A DNA stretch of 64,000 bases, taken from the NCBI GenBank assembly GCA_030425145.1, contig JAUHVK010000006.1:1-64000 (forward strand), in the 5' to 3' direction. How positions within the stretch are numbered: the stretch's first letter is position 1; every line of letters begins with the position of its first letter. A program made the translations under genes and the position numbers. Below the pieces are notes generated by a model. That model had not been told where the DNA came from, did no database searches, and saw only the letters and a list, made by a program, of their open reading frames with translations. Shown one piece after another: positions 1 to 7,703 of the stretch. The DNA comes from Alphaproteobacteria bacterium. Its GTDB lineage: Bacteria; Pseudomonadota; Alphaproteobacteria; Rhodobacterales; Rhodobacteraceae.

Positions 1-1188
1 TTCCAGAACCCTGTTTTCATTCCCGGCCCGACCAACATCCCTGAATCGCTGCGCAAAGCCTGCGATATGCCGACAATCGACCACCGGTCGCCGCTGTTCG
101 GTCAGATCCTGCACCCAGCCCGCAAGGCGGTTCAGCAGATCCTGAAAAGCACCAGCGCCGAGGTTCTCATCTTTCCGGCATCGGGGACTGGTGGTTGGGA
201 AACCGCGCTGACCAACACTCTGAGCGCGGGCGACACCGTTCTGGTCGGACGCAACGGTATGTTCTCGTACCGCTGGATCGACATGTGCGAACGCTTTGGT
301 CTGGACGTGATCATCGTCGACGTGGCGTGGGGCAAGGGCATTCCTGCTGACCGCTATGAAGAGATCCTCACCAAGGATACATCGCATCGGATCAAGGCGG
401 TTCTCGCCACGCATAACGAAACCGCGACGGGCGTGACGTCCGACATCGCAGCCGTGCGACGTGCGATGGACGCGGCCCAGCACCCGGCCCTGCTTATGGT
501 GGATGGTGTGTCGTCAATCGCGTCGATTGATTTCCGCTTTGACGAATGGGGTGTCGATGTCGCCGTGACCGGGTCGCAAAAGGGCTTCATGCTGCCCGCC
601 GGTCTGGCCATTCTGGGCTTCAGTCAGAAGGCGATGGAAGCGACCAAGACCGCAGGTCTTTTCCGCACGTTCTTTGATGTGCACGATATGATGAAGGGGT
701 ACGCCAGTAACGCCTATCCTTACACGCCTGCCGTCGGTCTGATGAACGGCCTCAACGAGGCGTGCCGCATGTTGCAGGCCGAAGGTCTGGAGAACGTGTT
801 CGCTCGCCATGCCCGCATCGCCGAAGGTGTGCGCGCTGCGGTGGACGCGTGGGGTTTGAAGCTTTGCGCGGAAACGCCGGATGTCTATTCCGATACGGTG
901 TCGGCAATCCGAACCCCCGAGGGGTTCAACGCATCCGACATCGTGTCCCATGCGGCGAACACCTATGGCGTGGCCTTTGGCACCGGTCTGGGTGACGTTG
1001 CCGGCAAGGTGTTCCGCATAGGTCACCTGGGTAGCCTCACAGACGTGATGGCGCTGTCGGGTATCGCCACGGCTGAGATGTGCATGGTTGACCTTGGCCT
1101 CGACATCAAACTTGGCTCGGGTGTGGCTGCGGCGCAGGATTACTACCGTCACGGATCGAAAATCGCGCAGAAAGTGGCGGCCGAATGA
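1..1188 (+). CDS. bhcA: L-aspartate:glyoxylate aminotransferase BhcA (5' partial)
   Basis: This is a PLP fold-type I, class V aminotransferase. The reading frame is open from base 1, so the true start lies just outside the window; 395 residues are visible and family members are only a few residues longer. The PLP lysine is Lys194 of the visible part, in T-G-S-Q-K-G-F, and the N-terminal P-G-P-T-N-I-P motif is typical of the aspartate/serine:glyoxylate aminotransferase group. In the beta-hydroxyaspartate cycle BhcA transfers the amino group of aspartate to glyoxylate, giving oxaloacetate and glycine. It is the first of four cycle genes in canonical order and overlaps bhcB by four bases (ATGA). 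A serine:glyoxylate aminotransferase would look similar, but the three partners that follow make BhcA the much better reading. Confidence 0.9.
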   Translation, partial: FQNPVFIPGPTNIPESLRKACDMPTIDHRSPLFGQILHPARKAVQQILKSTSAEVLIFPASGTGGWETALTNTLSAGDTVLVGRNGMFSYRWIDMCERFGLDVIIVDVAWGKGIPADRYEEILTKDTSHRIKAVLATHNETATGVTSDIAAVRRAMDAAQHPALLMVDGVSSIASIDFRFDEWGVDVAVTGSQKGFMLPAGLAILGFSQKAMEATKTAGLFRTFFDVHDMMKGYASNAYPYTPAVGLMNGLNEACRMLQAEGLENVFARHARIAEGVRAAVDAWGLKLCAETPDVYSDTVSAIRTPEGFNASDIVSHAANTYGVAFGTGLGDVAGKVFRIGHLGSLTDVMALSGIATAEMCMVDLGLDIKLGSGVAAAQDYYRHGSKIAQKVAAE

Positions 1189-2156
1189 AAGACATGGGCA
1201 TGATCATTCCGACCTATGAGGACATGCTGGCCGCGCATGAGCGGATCAAGCCGCATATCCGCCAGACGCCTGTGATGGTGTCGGATTACCTGAATGAACT
1301 GACCGGGGCGCAGTTGTTCTTCAAATGCGAGAACTTCCAGGAGCCGGGAGCGTTCAAGGTGCGCGGAGGGTCGAACGCGGTGTTCGGGCTGAGCGATGAA
1401 GAGGCGCAGCGCGGGGTCTGCACACATTCCTCTGGCAACCACGCTTTGTGTCTGAGCTATGCGGCTGGCCGCCGGGGTATTCCCTGCAACGTGGTTATGC
1501 CGCGCACGGCGCCGCAGGCCAAGAAGGACGCGGTGCGTCGCTATGGCGGCACCATCACCGAATGTGAACCGTCGACCACATCGCGAGAGGCGGTGTTTGC
1601 CGACGTGCAGGCGCGCACCGGCGGTGAATTCGTGCACCCTTACAACGATCCGCGCGTGATCGCGGGGCAGGGCACCTGTTCCAAGGAATTCATGGAGCAG
1701 ACCGATGGTCTGGACATGATGGTGGCTCCAATCGGGGGCGGGGGAATGATCTCGGGCACCTGTCTGACGCTGTCGACACTGGCGCCCGAGGTCAACATCA
1801 TCGCCGCCGAGCCGGAACAGGCCGACGACGCCTATCGCAGCTTCAAGGCTGGGCACATCATTGCTGATGACGCGCCCGAGACCATTGCCGATGGTCTCAA
1901 GGTGCCGCTCAAGGATCTGACTTGGCATTTCGTGTCGAACCATGTGTCCGATATCATGACCGCGTCGGAGCAGGAGATCATCGACGCGATGAAGATCACG
2001 TGGAAGTACCTGCGCATCGTGATGGAGCCGTCCTGCGCCGTGCCGCTGGCTGTGATCCTCAAGAAAAAAGAGGCGTTCGCGGGAAAACGTGTCGGGGTGA
2101 TCGTCACCGGGGGCAATGTGGACCTCGATAAACTGCCGTGGATGACCGGTGCGTGA
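1185..2156 (+). CDS. bhcB: beta-hydroxyaspartate dehydratase BhcB
   Basis: This 323-aa enzyme of PLP fold type II (serine/threonine dehydratase family) dehydrates (2R,3S)-beta-hydroxyaspartate to iminosuccinate in the cytoplasm. The PLP lysine is Lys58 in F-K-V-R-G-G, the phosphate-binding loop S-S-G-N-H lies near residue 82, and the glycine-rich P-I-G-G-G-G loop near residue 182. The first ATG overlaps the bhcA stop and would couple translation. In-frame ATGs at codons 4 and 6 are possible alternatives, because homologues begin close to I-P-T-Y-E-D-M. The protein resembles threo-3-hydroxyaspartate ammonia-lyase, but in this cluster the imine is captured by BhcD rather than hydrolysed. Confidence 0.9.
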   Translation: MKDMGMIIPTYEDMLAAHERIKPHIRQTPVMVSDYLNELTGAQLFFKCENFQEPGAFKVRGGSNAVFGLSDEEAQRGVCTHSSGNHALCLSYAAGRRGIPCNVVMPRTAPQAKKDAVRRYGGTITECEPSTTSREAVFADVQARTGGEFVHPYNDPRVIAGQGTCSKEFMEQTDGLDMMVAPIGGGGMISGTCLTLSTLAPEVNIIAAEPEQADDAYRSFKAGHIIADDAPETIADGLKVPLKDLTWHFVSNHVSDIMTASEQEIIDAMKITWKYLRIVMEPSCAVPLAVILKKKEAFAGKRVGVIVTGGNVDLDKLPWMTGA

Positions 2157-2165
2157 GATCGCGCA

Positions 2166-2190
2166 CCCTACCGAATGTGATAGTGTAGGG
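2166..2190 (+). other. weak hairpin between bhcB and bhcC
   Basis: Six-base inverted repeats CCCTAC (2166-2171) and GTAGGG (2185-2190) are separated by 13 bases in the 75-bp gap between bhcB and bhcC. There is no U-tract. It may tune relative expression within the operon, but the stem is short and could be chance. Confidence 0.25.
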
Positions 2191-2231
2191 AGTGTGCTTG
2201 CGCGCACCGCCCGAGGGAAGGAAGAGAGCTG

Positions 2232-3395
2232 ATGAAAGACATGACTGTGTTCGACGATTACGAAGTGGGTTACGACATCCCCGCCAAGCCGGGCATGAGC
2301 GAAGCCGAGGTGCAGACACCCTGCCTTGTGCTCGACCTCGACGCGCTGGAGCGCAACATCAAGAAGATGGGCGATTACGCCAAGGCGCATGGGATGCGCC
2401 ACCGCGTGCATGGCAAGATGCACAAATCGGTGGATGTGGCGCAGTTGCAGGTCGAATTGGGCGGTGCGTGCGGTGTCTGCTGTCAGAAGGTGTCAGAGGC
2501 CGAAGTGTTCGCCCGTGGTGGCATCAAGGACGTGCTGGTGTCGAACCAGGTGCGTGATCCGGCCAAGATCGACCGTCTGGCACGTATGCCCAAGCTGGGT
2601 GCGCGGACGATATGCTGTGTCGATGATCTGGCAAACGTCGCCGATCTGTCTGCAGCGGCGGTCAAGCATGGCACGCAGATCGAATGTCTCGTCGAGATCG
2701 ATTGCGGCGCGGGCCGTTGCGGTGTGACAACCACCCCGGCGGTTGTGGAGATCGCCAAGGCGATCGACGCGGCAGAGGGCCTCAAGTTCGCGGGCATCCA
2801 GGCCTATCAGGGCGCGATGCAGCACTTGGACAGCTATGACGACCGCAAGGCAAAGATCGACATTGCAGTGGCGCAGGTGAAAGACGCTGTGGACGCGTTG
2901 AAAGCCGAAGGTCTGGAGTGTGACATCGTCGGTGGTGGTGGCACCGGGTCGTATTACTTCGAGTCGAACTCGGGTGTGTATAACGAGCTGCAGTGCGGGT
3001 CTTATGCGTTCATGGATGCCGATTATGGCCGTATCCTCGACGAGAACGGCAAGCGCATCGACCAGGGCGAGTGGGAAAACGCGCTGTTCATCCTGACCTC
3101 GGTGATGAGCCACGCGAAGGCCGATAAGGCCATCGTCGACGCGGGCCTCAAGGCGCAGTCGGTGGACTCTGGTCTGCCGCTGGTCTTTGGCCGTGATGAT
3201 GTGGAGTACATCAAGTGCTCGGATGAGCATGGGGTGGTGATGGATCCGAACGGCGCACTCAAGGTCAATGACAAGCTCAAGCTGGTTCCGGGTCACTGTG
3301 ACCCGACCTGCAACGTCCACGACTGGTATGTCGGTGTGCGGAACGGCGTTGTCGAAACCGTCTGGCCGGTGTCGGCGCGCGGTCGCGCGTATTGA
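2232..3395 (+). CDS. bhcC: beta-hydroxyaspartate aldolase BhcC
   Basis: This 387-aa protein belongs to the PLP fold-type III D-threonine aldolase family. It condenses glycine with glyoxylate to (2R,3S)-beta-hydroxyaspartate. The alanine-racemase-like barrel begins around residue 28 (Q-T-P-C-L-V-L-D). The lysine-containing H-G-K-M-H-K motif at residues 60-65 corresponds to the PLP-lysine region of D-threonine aldolases. A C-terminal G-H-C-D-P-T motif supplies the divalent-metal ligands typical of these enzymes. The ATG at 2232 has a purine-rich Shine-Dalgarno (GGAAGAGAG) just upstream. Position and sequence both fit BhcC; a generic D-threonine aldolase is the only serious alternative. Confidence 0.9.
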   Translation: MKDMTVFDDYEVGYDIPAKPGMSEAEVQTPCLVLDLDALERNIKKMGDYAKAHGMRHRVHGKMHKSVDVAQLQVELGGACGVCCQKVSEAEVFARGGIKDVLVSNQVRDPAKIDRLARMPKLGARTICCVDDLANVADLSAAAVKHGTQIECLVEIDCGAGRCGVTTTPAVVEIAKAIDAAEGLKFAGIQAYQGAMQHLDSYDDRKAKIDIAVAQVKDAVDALKAEGLECDIVGGGGTGSYYFESNSGVYNELQCGSYAFMDADYGRILDENGKRIDQGEWENALFILTSVMSHAKADKAIVDAGLKAQSVDSGLPLVFGRDDVEYIKCSDEHGVVMDPNGALKVNDKLKLVPGHCDPTCNVHDWYVGVRNGVVETVWPVSARGRAY

Positions 3396-3403
3396 TCCGA
3401 CCG

Positions 3404-3425
3404 TTTGGGGGGCCAGCCCCCCAAA
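3404..3425 (+). terminator. strong hairpin after bhcC, possible attenuator
   Basis: A perfect 10-bp inverted repeat (TTTGGGGGGC, 3404-3413, and its complement, 3416-3425) leaves a two-base loop, so in RNA the inner pairs would open. A T5 tract follows 12 bases later (3438-3442). It lies eight bases after the bhcC stop and about 80 bases before the bhcD start, so it may terminate part of the bhcABC transcript or stabilise its 3' end. Confidence 0.55.
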
Positions 3426-3432
3426 CCCCCCG

Positions 3433-3454
3433 GCATATTTTTGAAAAGAAGAAG
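3433..3454 (+). repeat. 22-bp dispersed intergenic repeat, copy A
   Basis: A 22-base sequence beginning GCATATTTTTG and ending AAGAAG recurs exactly, on the other strand, at 62098-62119. Here it follows the hairpin after bhcC. Both copies sit in short gaps between co-directional genes and read in the direction of transcription. Confidence 0.6.
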
Positions 3455-3506
3455 ACAGGACGGTGCGCAGTGTGGTCTGTCGCACCGTTCTTTCGAGGGA
3501 GAAACC

Positions 3507-4472
3507 ATGTATATCGTTCCAGAAGCCATGATCGCCGATCTGGTGTCCCGCGAAGCCTCGTTCGAGGCGGTGGAGCAGGTGTTTGCCGCGATGGCGGCGA
3601 AGGATGCCTATAACTTTCCGGTGGTGCGCGAGGCGATTGACCATGAGGATGCGCTTTATGGCTTCAAGGGCGGGTTCGACCGGGTTGGCGGTTCGCTGGG
3701 CCTGAAGGCTGGGGGTTATTGGCCGCACAATCTCGAGAAGCGCGGGCTGATCAACCACCAGTCGACGGTGTTCCTGTTCGATCCGGATACCGGCAAGGTG
3801 CGGGCAATGGTGGGTGGCAACCTGTTGACGGCGTTGCGCACGGCGGCGGCCTCATCAGTGTCGATCAAGCATCTGGCGCGGGCGGATGCCAAAGTCATGG
3901 GCATGATCGGCGCGGGCCATCAGGCGACGTTCCAGCTGCGCGCCGCGCTGGAGCAGCGGTCGTTCGAGAAGGTGGTCGGTTGGAATTATCATCCCGAGAT
4001 GCTGCCCAATATCGAGAAGGTCGCGAACGAGGCGGGTGTCCCGTTTGAGGCGGTGGACCTGCCGGGGATGGCCGACGCGGATGTGATCATCTCGATCACC
4101 TCGGCCTTTGCGCCGTCGCTGATGGCGGATCATGTCAGCCCCGGAACACATCTGGCCTGCATGGGGACCGACACCAAAGGCAAGCAGGAGGTCGAGGCGG
4201 CGCTTCTGGCACGGGCCAAGGTGTTCACCGACGAAGTGGCGCAATCGATCAGCATTGGCGAGGCGCAGCACGCAGTGGCCGCCGGTTTGATCGCAGAGAG
4301 CGACGTGACCGAGATTGGTGCGGTGATCAACGGCACCCATCCGGGGCGGACATCGGACGAGGACATCACGCTGTTCGATGGCACCGGTGTTGGTCTTCAG
4401 GATTTGGCGGTCGCGTCAAAGGTTGTCGATCTGGCTATCGAGCGTGGTGTGGCGATCGAGGTGGATTTCTGA
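3507..4472 (+). CDS. bhcD: iminosuccinate reductase BhcD
   Basis: This 321-aa enzyme of the ornithine cyclodeaminase/mu-crystallin family reduces iminosuccinate to L-aspartate with NAD(P)H, regenerating the amino donor used by BhcA. The nucleotide-binding G-A-G-H-Q-A loop of the Rossmann domain lies near residue 130. The ATG at 3507 was chosen because it has an AGGGAG Shine-Dalgarno a few bases upstream and gives the family's N-terminus; the frame is open further upstream but encodes low-complexity, hairpin-derived sequence. Its stop is four bases from the convergent arsenite transporter gene. Confidence 0.9.
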   Translation: MYIVPEAMIADLVSREASFEAVEQVFAAMAAKDAYNFPVVREAIDHEDALYGFKGGFDRVGGSLGLKAGGYWPHNLEKRGLINHQSTVFLFDPDTGKVRAMVGGNLLTALRTAAASSVSIKHLARADAKVMGMIGAGHQATFQLRAALEQRSFEKVVGWNYHPEMLPNIEKVANEAGVPFEAVDLPGMADADVIISITSAFAPSLMADHVSPGTHLACMGTDTKGKQEVEAALLARAKVFTDEVAQSISIGEAQHAVAAGLIAESDVTEIGAVINGTHPGRTSDEDITLFDGTGVGLQDLAVASKVVDLAIERGVAIEVDF

Positions 4473-4476
4473 ACCG

Positions 4477-5562
4477 CTAGGCGTTGGGAAACCAGTGTCG
4501 CGTTCGGTTGGCGAACGCGACAAGGGACAGCATTACGGGGACTTCGACAAGAACGCCGACCACCGTGGCGAGTGCGGCACCGGAATTCAGTCCAAAGAGG
4601 CTGATTGCGACCGCGACGGCGAGTTCGAAGAAATTTGATGTCCCAATCAGAGCGCAGGGTGCGGCCACGTTGAACGGTACCCGCCACAGACGCGCCGCAA
4701 AATACGCGACGAGGAAGATGCCGTATGACTGGATCAGCAGCGGCACCGCAATCAGGGCAATGACCAGAGGTCGATCGAGGATCACTTCGCCCTGAAACCC
4801 GAACAGCAGAACAACCGTTGCCAGCAACCCGAAGACCGAAAACGGCTGTACGCGGGACTTGAATGCATCAATGGCGGGCTCGCCGCCTTGTCCAAGAAGG
4901 TTGCGGCGGGTGATGTAGCCGGCCATGAGCGGCAGGACGACGTAAAGACCAACCGAGAGAAGCAGCGTGTCCCACGGTACGGTGATGTCGGTCACGCCCA
5001 GAAGAAGCGCAACGATTGGCGCGAAGGCGAAAACCATGATCACATCGTTCACGCTCACCTGAACCAGCGTATATGTCGGATCGCCTTTGGTCAGATGCGA
5101 CCAGACAAAAACCATCGCTGTACAGGGTGCCGCCCCCAACAGGATGACGCCCGCGAGATAGGCCTGTGCATCATCAGGTGGGATCAGATCGGCAAAAATC
5201 ACCTCGAAGAACAGCACGCCAAGGGCTGCCATGGTGAAGGGTTTGACCAACCAGTTCACGATCAGTGTGATGACGAGGCCTTTGGGCTTGTCCCCAACAT
5301 GTTTGAGCGAGCTGAAATCCACACCCACCATCATCGGGTAGACCATGGCCCAGATCAGCACCGCAACTGGCAGATTGACCTTGGCAACTTCCAGAGAGGC
5401 CAATGCCCCGAACAGACCGGGCACGAGGTTTCCAAGCAATAGGCCCGCGCCAATGGCCAGTGCGACCCAGAGCGATAGCCAGCGCTCAAATGTCCCGAGA
5501 CCCTGATCAGTGGATTTGGACGCATCCGCCAAGTGTTTCGCCCCTCCAGCGCGCGGTTCCAA
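4477..5562 (-). CDS. ACR3-family arsenite efflux permease
   Basis: This 361-aa protein has about ten hydrophobic segments and matches the ACR3 branch of arsenite exporters: an N-terminal [10 protein letters not shown] segment, the V-Y-P-M-M-V-G-V-D region, and the conserved cysteine segment [13 protein letters not shown] near the middle. ACR3 proteins extrude As(III), and sometimes Sb(III), across the inner membrane using the proton-motive force. No ArsR repressor or ArsC reductase is visible nearby, so it is a solitary resistance gene here. The start at 5562 is the least certain point, because the first 25 residues are not typical of the family. Confidence 0.85.
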   Translation of the reverse strand: MEPRAGGAKHLADASKSTDQGLGTFERWLSLWVALAIGAGLLLGNLVPGLFGALASLEVAKVNLPVAVLIWAMVYPMMVGVDFSSLKHVGDKPKGLVITLIVNWLVKPFTMAALGVLFFEVIFADLIPPDDAQAYLAGVILLGAAPCTAMVFVWSHLTKGDPTYTLVQVSVNDVIMVFAFAPIVALLLGVTDITVPWDTLLLSVGLYVVLPLMAGYITRRNLLGQGGEPAIDAFKSRVQPFSVFGLLATVVLLFGFQGEVILDRPLVIALIAVPLLIQSYGIFLVAYFAARLWRVPFNVAAPCALIGTSNFFELAVAVAISLFGLNSGAALATVVGVLVEVPVMLSLVAFANRTRHWFPNA

Positions 5563-5671
5563 TAAGTTGGGTTTACCGCTGTCAGATAGCCCTGAATTTC
5601 GACTGCGCCGCGCCCGGTATCAGCGATAGCTTGGCGCGTTGGATGGCGCAACTTTGCATGATCGCGTTGTG

Positions 5672-5705
5672 CAAAAAGGAAGCCCCCGGCAAGTGTACCG
5701 GGGGC
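5672..5705 (-). terminator. rho-independent terminator of the NCS2 permease gene
   Basis: On the minus strand GCCCCCGG (5705-5698) pairs with CCGGGGGC (5689-5682) around an 8-base loop, and TTCCTTTTT follows directly. It lies about 25 bases after the stop of the permease gene at 5731, so it ends the puuE-allA-permease operon. Confidence 0.75.
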
Positions 5706-5730
5706 GCTCGGTTTCAGTGGTGCGGAGCGA

Positions 5731-7146
5731 TTACTCCCCCGGCATCGTACCCTTGCCGTGTCCGGCCATGCCGCCGTTGACCTCTTCGGTGGCTTCATTC
5801 GCCAGTTCTTCGGGCAGGACGAGGTTAAGCACGATGGCGATCAGCGCCGCAGGCAGGATGCCGGAGGTGGCGAGCACCTTAAGCGTCTGCGGCAGGTACT
5901 GGAGTGCGTCGGGTTCAAGTTGCAGGCCAAGGCCCAGCGACAGGGCAATCGCGAAGATCACCATGTTGCGGCGGTTCCAGTTGACGTCGGACAGCATCGA
6001 GATGCCCGCCGCGACAACCATGCCGAACATGACGATCACACCGCCACCCAGCACTTCGATCGGGACCGACGAGATCACCGCACCGACCTTGGGCACGAGG
6101 CCGCAGAGGATCAGGAACAGTGCGCCGATGGTGACGACGCCCCGGCTCATCACGCCGGTCATGGCGATCAGACCGACGTTCTGGCTGAAGGAGGTGTTGG
6201 GCAGCGCGCCGAAGAGACCCGAGACTGCGGTGCCCAGACCGTCGGCAAAGGTTGCGCCCTGGATTTCCTTGTCCGTGGCTTCGCGGCCTGCGCCGCCTTT
6301 GGTGATGCCCGACACGTCGCCCACGGTTTCCACCGCCGAGACAAAGGACATCAGGCAGAAGCCGAGGATCGCGGCGAAGGAGAATTCCAAGCCGAAATGC
6401 AGCGGGTTCGGCAGGGCGAAGGGAGCCGCGCGGCCCACATTGCCGAGGTTCACCTGACCCAGAGCAAAGGCCACCACGTAGCCGACCAGCAGCCCGACCA
6501 GTACCGCCGAGACCGACAGCATCCCCCGGGTGAAGAACTTGAGGCCCAGCGTGACGATGATCACGGTGCCGGCCATCGTCCAGTTCAGGAGCGAGCCGTA
6601 TTCCTCGGTCCCGATGGCGGGAACGCCGCCTGCTGCGTACTGGATGCCGACCTTGACCAGCGCGAGGCCGATCATGGTGACGACCAGGCCCGTGACCAGC
6701 GGCGGCAGGGCAAAGCGCAGTTTGCCGATGAAGAGGCCGAGGAAGGCATGGAACAGGCCGCCGACAAGGATGCCGCCCATCAGAACGGCGATGGCATCTA
6801 CGCCTTTGCCTGCGACCAGCGGGATCATGATCGGAATGAAGGCAAAGCTTGTGCCCTGCACGATAGGCAGACGCGCACCGACCGGGCCTATTCCGATGGT
6901 CTGGAACAGTGTGGCAATGCCTGCAAAGAACATCGACATCTGGATCATGTAGATCATCTGCGGGAAATCGGGGCTGTTCGAGCCAAAGCCGAAGCCCGCA
7001 GCCCCACAGACGATGATCGCCGGGGTGACGTTGGACACGAACATCGCCAGTACGTGCTGGATACCCAAGGGCACCGCCTTGGCAATGGGGGGTGTGTAAT
7101 TCGGATCGCGGAGCTGCTCCGGCGTGCCGATGGATGCGTCTGACAT
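5731..7146 (-). CDS. NCS2-family purine (urate/xanthine) permease
   Basis: This 471-aa inner-membrane transporter with about 14 hydrophobic segments belongs to the nucleobase-ascorbate (NCS2) family. The family signature Q-N-V-G-L-I-A-M-T-G is present, as is the TM8 substrate-binding glutamate in S-A-V-E-T-V-G-D. These features fit the xanthine/urate branch better than the uracil branch. It is the last gene of an operon with the PuuE-UraD fusion and AllA, so import of urate, xanthine or a related purine that feeds this pathway is the likely role. The start at 7146 is preceded by a GAGGGAGAAGG-type Shine-Dalgarno. The substrate cannot be fixed from sequence alone. Confidence 0.85.
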   Translation of the reverse strand: MSDASIGTPEQLRDPNYTPPIAKAVPLGIQHVLAMFVSNVTPAIIVCGAAGFGFGSNSPDFPQMIYMIQMSMFFAGIATLFQTIGIGPVGARLPIVQGTSFAFIPIMIPLVAGKGVDAIAVLMGGILVGGLFHAFLGLFIGKLRFALPPLVTGLVVTMIGLALVKVGIQYAAGGVPAIGTEEYGSLLNWTMAGTVIIVTLGLKFFTRGMLSVSAVLVGLLVGYVVAFALGQVNLGNVGRAAPFALPNPLHFGLEFSFAAILGFCLMSFVSAVETVGDVSGITKGGAGREATDKEIQGATFADGLGTAVSGLFGALPNTSFSQNVGLIAMTGVMSRGVVTIGALFLILCGLVPKVGAVISSVPIEVLGGGVIVMFGMVVAAGISMLSDVNWNRRNMVIFAIALSLGLGLQLEPDALQYLPQTLKVLATSGILPAALIAIVLNLVLPEELANEATEEVNGGMAGHGKGTMPGE

Positions 7147-7211
7147 GGTTCCTTCTCCCTCGTAACCATTTGATTATTGCCGGACGCCCCTCCTCAAAGG
7201 CAGCCGGTTCG

Positions 7212-7703
7212 TTAACTTCCGTCGATCACCTCGTAGGGGGTCTCGAGCCAGTGTTCTTCAAGATTGGCGCCATCGCCGATCCGGTCGATGACGGCAAAAA
7301 GTCCGCTGCCCGACAGCGGGGTCAGAACCCCGTGCCAGGTGTTGCGGTGCAGGTTGATGGCTTGTCCCGCTTGGGTCAGGAAGGCGCGGGGTGTGCCGGG
7401 TTTGCCATCCTCGTCCGGGGCGACGATCACCAGAAAGGGATCGTGGCTCATCGGGACAAAGGCCTGGCTGCCCAGCGGATGCCGTTCCAGCAGGTCGAGC
7501 CTGTAGGGCAGGCTGCGCAGTTCGGCCTTGAAGATACTGATCCCGGCGCGGCCACCCGAAAAGTCGAGCGTCGCGCGGTCGTGGTAGCGGCCGCAGAGGC
7601 CCTGATTGATGATCTTGTCCGGGTCACCTGCGCAATCAAGCAGGTCTCCGAACGGGGCGAAGGCGTCCGCCGTCAGCGGTTCTGTAACAATCTGACGGGT
7701 CAT
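7212..7703 (-). CDS. allA: ureidoglycolate lyase AllA
   Basis: This 163-aa cupin-like protein cleaves ureidoglycolate to glyoxylate and urea. Family-typical segments are the N-terminal A-F-A-P-F-G-D, the central F-V-P-M-S (site of the usual S-Q-A-F-V-P motif), and the histidine-bearing H-R-N-T-W-H-G-V. The length matches the family. Its start overlaps the stop of the upstream allantoinase fusion by four bases (ATGA), so the two are translationally coupled. The glyoxylate produced is the substrate of the beta-hydroxyaspartate cycle encoded at the left end of the window. Confidence 0.9.
   Translation of the reverse strand: MTRQIVTEPLTADAFAPFGDLLDCAGDPDKIINQGLCGRYHDRATLDFSGGRAGISIFKAELRSLPYRLDLLERHPLGSQAFVPMSHDPFLVIVAPDEDGKPGTPRAFLTQAGQAINLHRNTWHGVLTPLSGSGLFAVIDRIGDGANLEEHWLETPYEVIDGS

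Noticed and set aside
1185-2243. Identical first 12 coding bases in bhcB and bhcC
   Set aside because: Both begin ATGAAAGACATG, which suggested a duplication or shared control element, but the sequences diverge at once and the enzymes belong to different folds. Probably chance.
1149-3758. Long minus-strand frames across bhcB and bhcC
   Set aside because: They are antisense to well-supported bhc genes and look like random high-GC frames.
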